A model generated the notes under the pieces. The model searched no databases. It was not told the origin of the DNA and worked only from the letters and a program-made list of their open reading frames with translations. A DNA stretch of 64,000 nucleotides from the NCBI RefSeq assembly GCF_002770595.1, contig NZ_CP022986.1, positions 3,162,001 through 3,226,000 on the forward strand. The letters run 5' to 3'. Positions 18,161 through 27,477 of the stretch are shown here, piece by piece (positions within the stretch are counted from its first letter, which is position 1; every line of letters starts with the position of its first letter). The stretch is from Chryseobacterium camelliae (GTDB lineage: Bacteria; Bacteroidota; Bacteroidia; Flavobacteriales; Weeksellaceae). A program made the translations under genes and the position numbers.

Positions 18161-18514
18161 ATGGCATTAAGTAAATTAGAAAAAAGAATAAGAATCAAAA
18201 GAAGAGTAAGGGGGAAAATCTCCGGTTCTTCTGAATTGCCAAGATTATCTGTATATAAAAGTAATAAGGAAATTTACGCTCAGTTAATCGACGATAAAAG
18301 TGGTAAAACTATAGTTTCAGCTTCTTCAAGAGAGAAAGGAGTAGAAGCTAACGGTACTAAAAGTGATATTTCCGCTGCTGTAGGTAAGGCCATCGCTGCC
18401 AAAGCCATCGCTGCAGGAATTGAAAATATTGTATTCGACAGAAACGGATTCGTATATCACGGAAGAGTTAAGGCTCTTGCTGACGGTGCGAGAGAAGGAG
18501 GACTTAAATTCTAA
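18161..18514 (+). CDS. rplR: 50S ribosomal protein L18
   Basis: 117 residues, basic N-terminus and the [24 protein letters not shown] tail (quoted in part: [17 protein letters not shown]). It binds 5S rRNA with L5. Confidence 0.98.
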   Translation: MALSKLEKRIRIKRRVRGKISGSSELPRLSVYKSNKEIYAQLIDDKSGKTIVSASSREKGVEANGTKSDISAAVGKAIAAKAIAAGIENIVFDRNGFVYHGRVKALADGAREGGLKF

Positions 18515-18533
18515 TCATTAAATTTCGGAAAAT

Positions 18534-19055
18534 ATGTTAGGACTAGATAATATAGAAAGAGTAAAACCGGGAGGATTAGAACTTAAAGATCGTCTCGTAG
18601 CTGTAAACAGAGTAACAAAAGTAACCAAAGGAGGTAGAGCTTTCGGATTTTCTGCAATTGTTGTTGTAGGAGACGAAGCGGGAACTATCGGTTTTGGTTT
18701 AGGGAAATCTAAGGAAGTTGCTTCTGCTATTGCTAAGGCGGTAGAAGATGCCAAGAAAAACCTGGTAAAAGTTCCTGTAATGAACCATACGATTCCTCAC
18801 CAGACTTCTGCCAGATACGGTGGTGCTGATATCTTCTTGAGACCTGCTTCTCACGGTACAGGACTTATCGCCGGTGGTGCGGTAAGAGCGGTACTGGAAT
18901 CAGCTGGTGTACATGATATCCTTTCAAAGTCTAAAGGATCTTCTAACCCTCACAACGTGGTGAAAGCTACTTTCAAGGCGTTACTGGATATCAGAAGACC
19001 TGAAGAGATCGCAAGAATGAGAGGAGTTTCCCTAACTAAAGTGTTTAACGGTTAA
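18534..19055 (+). CDS. rpsE: 30S ribosomal protein S5
   Basis: 173 residues. The N-terminal dsRNA-binding fold includes [20 protein letters not shown] and the second half includes [16 protein letters not shown]5 contributes to decoding accuracy and mRNA entry. Confidence 0.98.
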   Translation: MLGLDNIERVKPGGLELKDRLVAVNRVTKVTKGGRAFGFSAIVVVGDEAGTIGFGLGKSKEVASAIAKAVEDAKKNLVKVPVMNHTIPHQTSARYGGADIFLRPASHGTGLIAGGAVRAVLESAGVHDILSKSKGSSNPHNVVKATFKALLDIRRPEEIARMRGVSLTKVFNG

Positions 19056-19066
19056 TATATAAAACA

Positions 19067-19243
19067 ATGGCAACAATAAAAGTAAAGCAAGTAAGAAGCG
19101 CTATTGGAAGAACAAAAACCCAAAAGAGAACGCTTGAAGCATTAGGATTCAGGAAACTTCACCAAGTTGTAGAACATGAAGCTACTCCTTCTATCCTAGG
19201 AATGATAGCTGCAGTTAGTCATTTACTTGAAGTTCAGAAATAA
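19067..19243 (+). CDS. rpmD: 50S ribosomal protein L30
   Basis: 58 residues: MATIKVKQVRSAIGRTKTQK at the start and LEALGFRKLHQ in the middle. This small gene fills the expected slot between rpsE and rplO. Normal length for the family. Confidence 0.95.
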   Translation: MATIKVKQVRSAIGRTKTQKRTLEALGFRKLHQVVEHEATPSILGMIAAVSHLLEVQK

Positions 19244-19250
19244 TTAAAAA

Positions 19251-19333
19251 ATTGAAAGATTAAAAGATTGAAATATTCTTTCTATATTAGCCGGAATTTT
19301 TTTAATCTTTAAATTATTTAATCTTTAAATCAA
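19251..19333. repeat. AT-rich inverted repeat between rpmD and rplO
   Basis: A left arm with GAAAGATTAAAAGATTG faces right arms carrying two copies of TTTAATCTTTAAAT. The transcript can form a long AU hairpin inside the ribosomal operon. The word TTTTAATCTTTAAAT recurs exactly in front of the CtlX gene near 34200, which marks it as a dispersed repeat. Confidence 0.75.
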
Positions 19334-19340
19334 TAAAAAA

Positions 19341-19790
19341 ATGAATTTAAATAACATAAAGCCAGCTGCAGGATCAACTTTCAATTCAAAAAGAATTGGT
19401 AGAGGACAAGGTAGTGGAAAAGGAGGTACTTCTACAAAAGGTCATAAAGGACAAAAAGCCAGAGCCGGTTATTCTCAGAAGATCGGTTTCGAAGGGGGTC
19501 AGATGCCTTTACAGAGAAGATTACCTAAATTTGGTTTCAAAAACGTAAACAGAAAAGAATTCAGAGCCATCAACCTGGACTCTATCCAGACTTTAATCGA
19601 GAACAAATCTATTACAGGTGACATCACGAAAGAAGTTTTGATCGAAAACGGATTGGCTTCTAAAAATGAATTAGTGAAAATTATGGGGAGAGGAGAATTG
19701 AAATCTGCGGTTTCAATTTCTGCTGACAAATTCACTAAATCTGCTGAAGAGCTTATTGCTAAAGCAGGTGGAAAAGCAATTACCTTATAA
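19341..19790 (+). CDS. rplO: 50S ribosomal protein L15
   Basis: 149 residues. The Gly-rich RIGRGQGSGKGGTSTKGHKG segment near the N-terminus is typical of L15, a late 50S assembly protein. Gap of 9 bases to secY. Confidence 0.98.
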   Translation: MNLNNIKPAAGSTFNSKRIGRGQGSGKGGTSTKGHKGQKARAGYSQKIGFEGGQMPLQRRLPKFGFKNVNRKEFRAINLDSIQTLIENKSITGDITKEVLIENGLASKNELVKIMGRGELKSAVSISADKFTKSAEELIAKAGGKAITL

Positions 19791-19799
19791 TTATTACTA

Positions 19800-21179
19800 A
19801 TGAAAGAATTTATACAAACACTTAAAAATATCTGGAGTCTCAAAGAACTGAGAGAAAAAATTCTCTTTACTCTTGGGATTATCCTTGTGTATAGATTCGC
19901 ATCTTATATCTCCCTTCCTGCAATTAACCTTGCAGAGGTGGGAGATCTCTTAGAGCATTATAAAAGTCAGGGCGGTAACAAGCAGGGGGCAGGTCTCCTT
20001 GGCTTGCTTTCGTCGTTTACGGGGGGGGCTTTCAGTCACGCTTCCGTAATGGCGTTAGGAATCATGCCTTATATTTCTGCTTCTATTATTGTTCAGTTGA
20101 TGGGAATGGCTATTCCTTATCTTCAGAAGCTTCAGAAAGATGGAGAGTCAGGTAGAAATACATTGAATCAGATTACAAGATGGTTAACAATCGGAGTTTG
20201 TCTCGTACAGGCCCCTTCTTACTTAACTTCTATTACTCAATTATTCTTACCGTATACTCAGTTCCAGTCTGCATATTATGTAGAGCCAACTTCCATTATG
20301 TTCTGGCTTCCAAGTATTGTTATCTTGGTGGGCGGTTCAGTATTTGCCATGTGGCTTGGTGAAAAGATTACCGACAAAGGAATCGGGAATGGTATTTCCA
20401 TCCTGATTATGGTAGGGATCTTATCCAGGCTTCCGGAAGCATTCGTACAGGAGATGGCGGTTCAGAACGGAAAAGGAGGAATGGGATCTATCATGATCCT
20501 TATTGAAGTATTATTCTGGATGATTGTGGTTCTTTTGGCAGTGGTATTGTCCGTGGCCGTAAGGAAGATCCCGATCCAGTATGTAAGCAGAGCTCAAGCA
20601 AGAGGAGGTGTTAACAGAAATCTTATGCAGGGAGCAAGACAGTGGATCCCATTAAAAGTGAACGCGGCCGGAGTTATGCCGATCATCTTTGCCCAGGCAC
20701 TGATGTTCGTACCGGGGTTATTAACTAAAGTGGACGAATCCAATACTTTTCTTGCAGGGTTCAAAAATGTTTTCAGCTGGCAGTACAACGTGCTGTTTGC
20801 GCTATTGATTATTATCTTTTCATTCTTCTATACTGCGATTACCATCCCGGTAAACCAGATGGCAGATGACCTGAAGAGAAACGGAGGCTTGGTACCGAAG
20901 GTAAGACCCGGTAAAGAGACCGCTGACTATTTAGATGATATTTTATCAAAAATTACCTTGCCGGGTGCAATATTTTTGTCTATCTTTGCAGTCCTTCCAG
21001 CAATTGTACATGGAAGCTTTGTTCAGACAGACGCCTTTGCCCTATTTTTCGGTGGTACTTCACTGTTAATTATGGTGGGCGTAATTTTAGATACCGTTCA
21101 ACAGATTAATACTTATCTGCTGAACCATCACTATGATGGCTTAATGCAGTCTAAATTGTCAAGAACCACTGGATATTAA
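19800..21179 (+). CDS. secY: Preprotein translocase subunit SecY
   Basis: 459 residues with ten predicted membrane helices, the expected SecY topology. The family motifs GIMPYISASIIVQL (about 81-94) and the late cytosolic loop with VPKVRPGKETADYLDDIL are present. SecY forms the Sec channel with SecE and SecG and exports the many signal-peptide proteins in this window. It lies in the usual place after rplO; map and adk are absent. Confidence 0.98.
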   Translation: MKEFIQTLKNIWSLKELREKILFTLGIILVYRFASYISLPAINLAEVGDLLEHYKSQGGNKQGAGLLGLLSSFTGGAFSHASVMALGIMPYISASIIVQLMGMAIPYLQKLQKDGESGRNTLNQITRWLTIGVCLVQAPSYLTSITQLFLPYTQFQSAYYVEPTSIMFWLPSIVILVGGSVFAMWLGEKITDKGIGNGISILIMVGILSRLPEAFVQEMAVQNGKGGMGSIMILIEVLFWMIVVLLAVVLSVAVRKIPIQYVSRAQARGGVNRNLMQGARQWIPLKVNAAGVMPIIFAQALMFVPGLLTKVDESNTFLAGFKNVFSWQYNVLFALLIIIFSFFYTAITIPVNQMADDLKRNGGLVPKVRPGKETADYLDDILSKITLPGAIFLSIFAVLPAIVHGSFVQTDAFALFFGGTSLLIMVGVILDTVQQINTYLLNHHYDGLMQSKLSRTTGY

Positions 21180-21182
21180 TTT

Positions 21183-21398
21183 ATGGCGAAACAAAAACAT
21201 ATTGAACAAGACGGCGTTATTACGGAAGCTCTTTCCAACGCCCAGTTCCGTGTAGAGCTGGAGAATGGGCATGTACTTATTGCGCATATTTCCGGTAAAA
21301 TGAGAATGCATTATATTAAACTTTTACCTGGTGATAAGGTGAAACTAGAAATGTCCCCTTACGATTTGTCTAAAGGGAGAATCACATTCAGATACTAA
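21183..21398 (+). CDS. infA: Translation initiation factor IF-1
   Basis: 71 residues, one S1/OB fold. The block [20 protein letters not shown] and [20 protein letters not shown] are diagnostic. It binds the 30S A site during initiation. 3 bases after secY. Confidence 0.98.
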   Translation: MAKQKHIEQDGVITEALSNAQFRVELENGHVLIAHISGKMRMHYIKLLPGDKVKLEMSPYDLSKGRITFRY

Positions 21399-21404
21399 AT
21401 GATT

Positions 21405-21431
21405 GCCAAATGGAATTCTCTTCCATTTGGC
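21405..21431 (+). promoter_or_regulatory. 10-bp stem-loop between infA and rpmJ
   Basis: GCCAAATGGA (21405-21414) pairs perfectly with TCCATTTGGC (21422-21431) around a 7-base loop. There is no clean T run after it, so it is unlikely to be a full terminator. Processing or partial attenuation is more likely. Confidence 0.6.
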
Positions 21432-21457
21432 TATTATTGAAAAATAAATACGATCAA

Positions 21458-21574
21458 ATGAAAGTTAGAGCATCAATTAAAAAAAGAAGTGCTGATTGCA
21501 AAATCGTACGCAGAAAAGGTGTATTGTTTGTAATCAACAAGAAGAACCCAAAATTTAAACAAAGACAAGGCTAA
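21458..21574 (+). CDS. rpmJ: 50S ribosomal protein L36, zinc-independent type
   Basis: 38 residues starting [20 protein letters not shown]. Only one Cys is present; the CxxC...C...H zinc ligands of the classical form are missing. It sits between infA and rpsM as expected. Confidence 0.95.
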   Translation: MKVRASIKKRSADCKIVRRKGVLFVINKKNPKFKQRQG

Positions 21575-21583
21575 TATTAAATT

Positions 21584-21961
21584 ATGGCGAGAATTGCAGG
21601 TATTGATTTACCAAAAAACAAAAGAGGTGTTATCGGTTTAACTTACATCTACGGAGTTGGAAGAAGTACTTCTTCCGAAATCCTTAAAGCTGCCGGTATC
21701 AGCGAAGACAAGAAAGTCAACGAATGGAATGACGATGAATTGGCTGCCATCAGAACTTATATCTCAGAAAACATCAAAGTGGAGGGAGAGCTTAGATCTG
21801 AAGTGCAATTGAACATCAAGCGATTGATGGACATAGGATGCCAACGAGGAATACGTCACAGACTTGGACTACCTTTAAGAGGCCAGAGAACGAAAAATAA
21901 CTCTAGAACCCGAAAAGGAAAGAGAAAAACTGTTGCTAACAAGAAAAAAGCTAGTAAATAA
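21584..21961 (+). CDS. rpsM: 30S ribosomal protein S13
   Basis: 125 residues. [15 protein letters not shown] and the [20 protein letters not shown] block are diagnostic. S13 forms the head bridges to the 50S. Confidence 0.98.
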   Translation: MARIAGIDLPKNKRGVIGLTYIYGVGRSTSSEILKAAGISEDKKVNEWNDDELAAIRTYISENIKVEGELRSEVQLNIKRLMDIGCQRGIRHRLGLPLRGQRTKNNSRTRKGKRKTVANKKKASK

Positions 21962-21973
21962 TCGTTAGGAATT

Positions 21974-22363
21974 ATGGCAAAACAAACTAAAGTAGTTAAG
22001 AAAAGAAAAGTAAAAGTTGAAGCTATTGGTGAAGCGCATATTCAGGCTTCTTTCAATAACATCATCATTTCTTTAACAAATAAAAACGGAGAGGTTATCT
22101 CTTGGGCTTCTGCCGGTAAAATGGGTTTCAGAGGTTCTAAAAAGAATACTCCATTTGCTGCTCAGATGGCAGCTGAAAATTGCTCTAACGTAGCTCACGA
22201 AGCTGGTTTAAGAAGAGTAAAGGTGTTCGTGAAAGGTCCGGGTGCAGGTAGAGAATCTGCCATCAGATCAATCCACAATTCAGGAATTGAAGTTAGCGAA
22301 ATCATTGATGTGACGCCTATGCCGCACAATGGATGTAGACCACCAAAAAGAAGAAGAGTTTAA
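21974..22363 (+). CDS. rpsK: 30S ribosomal protein S11
   Basis: 129 residues with the [18 protein letters not shown] block and the C-terminal [16 protein letters not shown]11 lies on the 30S platform near the mRNA exit. Confidence 0.98.
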   Translation: MAKQTKVVKKRKVKVEAIGEAHIQASFNNIIISLTNKNGEVISWASAGKMGFRGSKKNTPFAAQMAAENCSNVAHEAGLRRVKVFVKGPGAGRESAIRSIHNSGIEVSEIIDVTPMPHNGCRPPKRRRV

Positions 22364-22382
22364 TTTTTAGAATTTATCCATT

Positions 22383-22991
22383 ATGGCAAGATATATTGGT
22401 CCTAAGACTAAGATTGCGAGAAAGTTTGGTGCTGCAATCTACGGAGATGACAAAAACTTCGAAAAAAGAAAAAACCAACCACCGGGACAACACGGTCCTA
22501 ACAAAAGAAGAGGTGCTAAAAAATCTGAATACGCAGTTCAGTTAGCTGAAAAGCAAAAAGCTAAATATACATACGGAATCCTGGAAAGACAATTTGCTAA
22601 CCTGTTTGAGAAAGCACACAGAAGCAAAGGCGTTACCGGTGAAGTTCTTTTGCAGCTTTGCGAATCCAGATTAGACAATGTTGTGTACAGATTCGGTTTT
22701 GCTAAAACAAGATCTGCTGCAAGACAATTGGTTTCTCACAGACACATCACTGTGAACGGTGAGATCCTGAACATCCCTTCTTATTTGGTTAAAGCAGGTG
22801 ACGTAATCGCAGTAAGAGAAAAATCCAAGTCTCTTGAAGTGGTTGTCAATTCATTAGCTTCCAAGTCAAATTATGAGTGGTTACAATTCAACGATGAGAA
22901 GAAGGAAGGTACCTTCGTTTCTGCTCCTGAGAGAATCCAGATTCCGGAGGACATCAAGGAACAGCTTATCGTCGAACTTTACTCTAAATAA
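22383..22991 (+). CDS. rpsD: 30S ribosomal protein S4
   Basis: 202 residues. The S4 RNA-binding domain covers about 92-155 ([20 protein letters not shown], then [10 protein letters not shown]). The protein lacks N-terminal zinc cysteines. S4 nucleates 30S assembly and represses the alpha operon in other bacteria. Confidence 0.98.
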   Translation: MARYIGPKTKIARKFGAAIYGDDKNFEKRKNQPPGQHGPNKRRGAKKSEYAVQLAEKQKAKYTYGILERQFANLFEKAHRSKGVTGEVLLQLCESRLDNVVYRFGFAKTRSAARQLVSHRHITVNGEILNIPSYLVKAGDVIAVREKSKSLEVVVNSLASKSNYEWLQFNDEKKEGTFVSAPERIQIPEDIKEQLIVELYSK

Positions 22992-23024
22992 TTTTTTAAT
23001 CAAATTTTTGCTCAACCCAATAAT

Positions 23025-24020
23025 ATGGCAATTTTACAATTCATAAAACCCGATAAAGTAATTTTACTTAACTCTGATGAATTTAAAGGTCAATTCGAAT
23101 TCAGACCTTTAGAACCAGGTTTCGGGCTTACAATCGGTAATGCTTTGAGAAGAGTGTTGCTTTCTTCTCTGGAAGGATATGCTATTTCATCTATCAAAAT
23201 AGAAGGTGTAGAGCACGAATTTTCAACTATTCCAGGAGTAATCGAAGACGTTACCGAAATTATTCTTAACCTTAAGCAGGTAAGATTAAAAGCTGCAGCA
23301 GAAGGCCAGGCCAGCGAGCAGGTAGTTGCTAAGGTTTCAGGTCAGACGGTTATTACTGCTGGAGATTTAGGGAAGTCAATCAACGGATTTGAGGTGCTGA
23401 ACCCGGATTTAGTGATTTGTAACCTAAACAGTGATGTAACTTTCGAAATTACTTTCAACATAGAACAAGGAAGAGGGTATGTTCCTTCAGAACAGAATAA
23501 GTCAAACAACGCACCTGTAGGGACGATTGCCATTGACTCTATTTTCACGCCTATCAAGAAAGTGCAGTACAGCATTGAAAATTATCGTGTAGAGCAAAAA
23601 ACAGACTACGAAAAACTTGTATTAGATATCGAAACTGATGGTTCCATCAGTCCTCAGAATGCTTTAACAGAAGCTTCCAAGATATTAATTTATCACTTCA
23701 TGCTGTTCTCCGATGAGAGAATCACGCTTGAAACCGAAGCCGTAAAAGCATCCATCCAGTACGATGAAGAAACCCTTCATACAAGACAACTACTTAAGTC
23801 TAAATTAGCAGATATGGATCTTTCCGTAAGAGCCCTGAACTGTCTGAAAGCAGCTGAAGTAGAAACTCTAGGTGAGCTTGTTTCTTACAGTAAGTCTGAT
23901 TTGATGAAATTCAGAAATTTTGGTAAAAAATCTTTGACAGAACTAGAAGAATTAGTGCATTCAAAAGGTCTTAACTTCGGTTTCGACGTTGCAAAATATA
24001 AGTTAGACGCTGATAAATAA
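23025..24020 (+). CDS. rpoA: DNA-directed RNA polymerase alpha subunit
   Basis: 331 residues. The N-terminal dimerisation domain has [20 protein letters not shown] (26-45 or so), and the C-terminal domain has [20 protein letters not shown] with helix-hairpin-helix features. Full length. Its place between rpsD and rplQ is canonical, 7 bases before rplQ. Confidence 0.98.
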   Translation: MAILQFIKPDKVILLNSDEFKGQFEFRPLEPGFGLTIGNALRRVLLSSLEGYAISSIKIEGVEHEFSTIPGVIEDVTEIILNLKQVRLKAAAEGQASEQVVAKVSGQTVITAGDLGKSINGFEVLNPDLVICNLNSDVTFEITFNIEQGRGYVPSEQNKSNNAPVGTIAIDSIFTPIKKVQYSIENYRVEQKTDYEKLVLDIETDGSISPQNALTEASKILIYHFMLFSDERITLETEAVKASIQYDEETLHTRQLLKSKLADMDLSVRALNCLKAAEVETLGELVSYSKSDLMKFRNFGKKSLTELEELVHSKGLNFGFDVAKYKLDADK

Positions 24021-24026
24021 TTAATA

Positions 24027-24551
24027 ATGAGACACGGTAAAAAATTCAATCACTTAGGAAGAACAGCTTCTCACAGAAGTGCTTTACTTTCTAATATGGC
24101 TTGTTCTCTAATTGAGCATAAAAGAATCAACACTACTGTAGCTAAAGCAAAAGCTTTAAGAGTATATGTTGAGCCCCTATTAACAAAAGCAAAAGAAGAT
24201 ACTACACACAACAGAAGAATTGTTTTTTCATATCTTCAGAGTAAAGAGGCCGTTACTGAACTGTTCAGATCAGTAGCTCCTAAAATCGCTGAAAGAAACG
24301 GTGGATATACAAGGATCATCAAAACTGGTTTCAGACCTGGTGATGCCGCTGACATGGCCCTTATTGAGCTGGTAGATTTCAACGAGCTTTACAATCCTAA
24401 TGCTGAAGAGAAGAAGACTACAAGAAGAAGCAGAAGATCTGCAACAGCTAAAAAAGAAGCTGTAGCTGCTGAAGCTCCTGTAGTAGAAGAAAAAACTGCT
24501 GAACCAACGGCTGAAGCTGCTGATTCCACAGAAGAGAAAACTGAAGAATAA
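24027..24551 (+). CDS. rplQ: 50S ribosomal protein L17 with Ala/Glu-rich tail
   Basis: 174 residues. [20 protein letters not shown] and the [20 protein letters not shown] block identify L17. The family core ends near residue 125 and is followed by about 50 residues rich in Ala, Glu, Lys and Thr, probably disordered, a feature common in Bacteroidota. Last gene of the superoperon. Confidence 0.98.
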   Translation: MRHGKKFNHLGRTASHRSALLSNMACSLIEHKRINTTVAKAKALRVYVEPLLTKAKEDTTHNRRIVFSYLQSKEAVTELFRSVAPKIAERNGGYTRIIKTGFRPGDAADMALIELVDFNELYNPNAEEKKTTRRSRRSATAKKEAVAAEAPVVEEKTAEPTAEAADSTEEKTEE

Positions 24552-24570
24552 TATATTCTGCTCAGATATA

Positions 24571-24603
24571 AAAAAACCATCCGTACTGCGGATGGTTTTT
24601 TGT
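24571..24603 (+). terminator. Terminator of the ribosomal superoperon
   Basis: AAAAAACCATCCG pairs with CGGATGGTTTTTT around a five-base loop, followed by TGTTTT. It is a strong terminator 19 bases after rplQ. Confidence 0.9.
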
Positions 24604-24634
24604 TTTAAGGTATCCCGTTGAAAAAAGGCTAATC

Positions 24635-25069
24635 TTATATTTTTGTCTTTTTCAGCTCTATGATATTGTTGCCCTGCTCCAGATGGAGGCTGTCTCCTTT
24701 CACCCTCGCCGTCATATCGTCTTTCTTGTATACGGTTTCATCACCTTTGGCCTCCGTTTTCTTTAAGGTGAACGTCTTCTTATTGCTGGTAATTGCCACC
24801 GTACTTTCCTGTGGAGTCGTTGCGAAAACCACCTTTACCAATGTACCATCCGTCGCCTTATAAACATAATCTGTTTTTACCTGTTTCTTACCGTCAACAT
24901 CCACACTGGAAGAGCTTACCGTTGCGGAATCTATTTTTCCGTTATCGTCTGTAATTACTGTTGAAGAACTGTCTTCCCTGATAATGCTTTTATTTCCGCT
25001 TTCATTCTTTTTGCAGCTTAAAAGAGACAACACCGCAAATGAAGCTACAATGAATACGTGTTTTTTCAT
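24635..25069 (-). CDS. Small lipoprotein of unknown function, possibly MliC-like
   Basis: 144 residues. The lipoprotein signal ends at LLSC (Cys 19). A Ser/Thr/Asp-rich linker of about 45 residues is followed by a beta-rich domain with YVYKATDGTLVKVVF and FTLKKTEAKGDETVY. The strand pattern recalls the MliC/PliC C-type lysozyme inhibitor fold, but the usual cysteines are missing, so this is a weak suggestion. It is transcribed towards rplQ and converges on the superoperon terminator. Confidence 0.6.
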   Translation of the reverse strand: MKKHVFIVASFAVLSLLSCKKNESGNKSIIREDSSSTVITDDNGKIDSATVSSSSVDVDGKKQVKTDYVYKATDGTLVKVVFATTPQESTVAITSNKKTFTLKKTEAKGDETVYKKDDMTARVKGDSLHLEQGNNIIELKKTKI

Positions 25070-25252
25070 ATAAAATTGTTTTGTATAAATATACTCATTA
25101 TATCAGACACCTACTCAAAATAATTGGCATGAACCTCTGTCAAAATAACACAAAAGGGTAATTGACTGTTAAAGCACAGAATCTGAAATTTACAGAAAGA
25201 AAACAGGGGAGCTGAAAACTGTCTAGAGTAAGCCATTAAAAAAACAATTAGC

Positions 25253-25444
25253 ATGATAACGAAATCAAACATCAAGGATGTATCACTTACATCGAGTCCT
25301 GAAAGCATCAATTTCTGTGGCGTCTGGTCTTCTGCCAGAGAAGGGCTCAAGCTTTTGCAGTCCATTGTAAAAGATCCCTTTTTAAAAGGATCCATTACCA
25401 TGATTATCAGTATCGGAGATCAGTTATGCAACGATAAAAAGTAA
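25253..25444 (+). CDS. Small protein of unknown function preceding the CHAP gene
   Basis: 63 residues from an ATG at 25253, ending 5 bases before the CHAP protein start. The sequence has protein-like composition (ESINFCGVWSSAREGLKLLQ, then SIVKDPFLKGSITMIISIGD) and two Cys. The tight spacing suggests one transcript. No family recognised; possible roles are an immunity or accessory peptide for the hydrolase, which is inference only. Confidence 0.55.
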   Translation: MITKSNIKDVSLTSSPESINFCGVWSSAREGLKLLQSIVKDPFLKGSITMIISIGDQLCNDKK

Positions 25445-25449
25445 GTGCC

Positions 25450-26025
25450 ATGAGAAATATTAAACCGGAACTTGTCGCATTTATCGATGATAAGATTAGG
25501 AATAACGGCTCTGCACAGTACGCACTTAGAGAGGGGGATGCCCGTTCGTTATTTATTTATGCAGCGGAAGCCTGCGTAGGTCAGATGGAAAAAGGAGTTA
25601 ACAGCGGTTATTTTGTAGAGCTTTGCCAGAGAACCGTAGACAATTATGCAGGCGGGGAAGCATGGTGCATGGCATTTATAGAAAGCATGCTAGGCTACGT
25701 GGAGCACAAGCTTGGGGTGATTTCACCTGTATTTTCATCCGAACATTGCCTGACGGTCTGGCAAAACACACCGGATAAGCAGAGGGTCAAAAATCGGCCT
25801 TTACCGGGGGCCATTATTATCTGGCGCCACGGAAGTACCAGTAACGGACATACCGGGATCGTAACTGAATTTCTGGGTGACAAGATGCTGACTATAGAGG
25901 GAAATACCGGAAACGGCAGCTTCAGGGAAGGTGATGGGGTCTATCAGAAAAAGCGCTCTACCAGTATAGATGGGGATATGAGAGTTATGGGATTTCTTGT
26001 TCCGTTTACAAAACTCGCTGTGTAA
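25450..26025 (+). CDS. CHAP/NlpC-type cell-wall amidase-like protein
   Basis: 191 residues. A Cys-His hydrolase core is visible: C73 in GGEAWCMAF, H134 in SNGHTGIV and E150/N152 in TIEGNTG, matching the CHAP (amidase/peptidase) pattern. The N-terminal 60 residues are helical. There is no signal peptide, so export would need a holin, lysis or a specialised system, or the target is cytoplasmic. Similar small proteins occur in phage tails and as stand-alone endolysins. No other phage gene is nearby. Confidence 0.7.
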   Translation: MRNIKPELVAFIDDKIRNNGSAQYALREGDARSLFIYAAEACVGQMEKGVNSGYFVELCQRTVDNYAGGEAWCMAFIESMLGYVEHKLGVISPVFSSEHCLTVWQNTPDKQRVKNRPLPGAIIIWRHGSTSNGHTGIVTEFLGDKMLTIEGNTGNGSFREGDGVYQKKRSTSIDGDMRVMGFLVPFTKLAV

Positions 26026-26030
26026 GTGTA

Positions 26031-26059
26031 TTGTATATTGCAGGAATATCTTAACTTTA
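26031..26059 (+). promoter_or_regulatory. Putative promoter of the response-regulator operon
   Basis: TTG at 26031-26033, an 18-base spacer and TAACTTTA at 26052-26059. The -7 box misses only the final G of TAnnTTTG. The position, about 20 bases before the ATG at 26080, is right. Confidence 0.45.
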
Positions 26060-26079
26060 AAAGAAACTAATACTAAGCC

Positions 26080-26712
26080 ATGACCATACAAATTGCCATT
26101 GTAGAAGATGAAAAAAACTACAACAATGCCCTGAAAAAGATCATCAATTACCAGGATGATATGACAGTTGTTGCCCAGTTTTTTAATGGCAATGAGGCTT
26201 TGAAAAACCTTCCCGCCCATTCTCCGGATGTTGTTATGATGGATATCCAGTTACAGGATATTTCCGGCACTGAAATTATTCACCAGCTTAAACAGGACAT
26301 GCCTGCAACCCAGTTCATCATGTGTACCAGTTTTGAGGACGATGAAAAAGTCTTCAGTTCCCTAAAAGCCGGAGCCATGGGCTATCTGGTCAAAGGGGAA
26401 AGTATGGACAAGATTATTTCTTCTATCCGCGACGTCTGTAACGGCGGTGCTCCCATGAGTTTTACCATTGCCAGGAAAGTGCTGAGCCACTTTGAAAGAA
26501 AGCTTCCGGACATCAAAGGCTTCGACGAACTTACGGACCGCGAAAAAGAAATCCTGCAACTGTTGTCACAGGGACTTTTATACAAAGAAATCGCAGATCA
26601 GAAATGCATCAGCATGGATACTGTGAAAAAGCATGTCGGGAATATCTACCGGAAACTCCACGTCAGCAACAAAGTGGAGGCCATTAATAAATTTAACCAT
26701 TTTAAAAACTAA
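26080..26712 (+). CDS. NarL/LuxR-family response regulator
   Basis: 210 residues. The receiver domain (1-120) has the acidic pair E9/D10, phospho-acceptor D55 in VVMMDIQL, a T/S-switch region MCTSFEDD and K at YLVKGES. The LuxR HTH (about 145-205) has LTDREKEILQLLSQGLLYKE and TVKKHVGNIYRKL. It should act as a DNA-binding regulator phosphorylated by the histidine kinase encoded three genes downstream in the same operon. Gap of 6 bases to the next gene. Confidence 0.92.
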   Translation: MTIQIAIVEDEKNYNNALKKIINYQDDMTVVAQFFNGNEALKNLPAHSPDVVMMDIQLQDISGTEIIHQLKQDMPATQFIMCTSFEDDEKVFSSLKAGAMGYLVKGESMDKIISSIRDVCNGGAPMSFTIARKVLSHFERKLPDIKGFDELTDREKEILQLLSQGLLYKEIADQKCISMDTVKKHVGNIYRKLHVSNKVEAINKFNHFKN

Positions 26713-26718
26713 GAAATT

Positions 26719-27477
26719 ATGAGTAATTCAATTGTAAAGAATCAGGCATTTTCTAAAGAATGTATTGATTGGACAGAGATGAGTATTTATGAGCAGTCAG
26801 AATCATTATTAGAACATACCCTTTATAACAAAGGGCTACTTCATCTGGATGATCTATTGAATCCATTGAAAGAAGTTGACAGACCTTTAACAGATGGTTA
26901 TATATTGCCTCCGGGAGATGCTCCCGGTATGATCAATAAATTTAACGGGAACGTCAGTGAGAAATATGAGACTCCTCTGCTTATTACAGAAAAAGTGCTT
27001 CGTGCGATTTTTGATAATAGGGAAGAAGTACATATTTTCATAGGAGAAACTTTACATGAAGGACTGGTATTTATGTATCTGAATCCTGAAGACAAAGAAT
27101 ACTACATCATCAGTAACTGTGATAATGCCCAGCATATCACTCAGGAAATATTTTTAGCAAACAGGACTTTTTACGATGAAAATCTTAAAAGTATTCTGGA
27201 TCGTTTTATTCCGGATGGAGATCCTGACCCGGGTAATACAAAAAGATTTATCGTTAAGAATTATATTTATACAGAATTTTTAAGGCAATACGGGCAGGAT
27301 ACAGGGGCAAGGTTTGTCGTTAGATTTTATCCTGCAATGCATACAATAGCTGATAAATATAATAACAGGTTGACTTTTATTATGGTAGTAGAAAAATATG
27401 TTAAAAATGAACTTGTGGCCTGTGAAAAGACAGGTTTATATGACAGAAACGGACTTTGTCCTCCAGGAACATGTTAG
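26719..27477 (+). CDS. Protein of unknown function within the two-component operon
   Basis: 252 residues, no signal peptide or membrane helix. It is acidic, with a mixed alpha/beta look: EKYETPLLITEKVLRAIFD, then EEVHIFIGETLHEGLVFMYL and RFVVRFYPAMHTIADKYNNR. The C-terminus ends in a Cys-rich stretch, ACEKTGLYDRNGLCPPGTC, with three Cys in 19 residues. It lies between a response regulator and a 7-TM protein. Its stop overlaps the next start by 7 bases, so it is co-translated with the signalling genes. I do not recognise a family. Confidence 0.7.
   Translation: MSNSIVKNQAFSKECIDWTEMSIYEQSESLLEHTLYNKGLLHLDDLLNPLKEVDRPLTDGYILPPGDAPGMINKFNGNVSEKYETPLLITEKVLRAIFDNREEVHIFIGETLHEGLVFMYLNPEDKEYYIISNCDNAQHITQEIFLANRTFYDENLKSILDRFIPDGDPDPGNTKRFIVKNYIYTEFLRQYGQDTGARFVVRFYPAMHTIADKYNNRLTFIMVVEKYVKNELVACEKTGLYDRNGLCPPGTC

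Noticed and set aside
25450..26025. Prophage call based on the CHAP hydrolase
   Set aside because: No integrase, terminase, capsid or tail gene lies nearby, so the hydrolase alone does not support a prophage.
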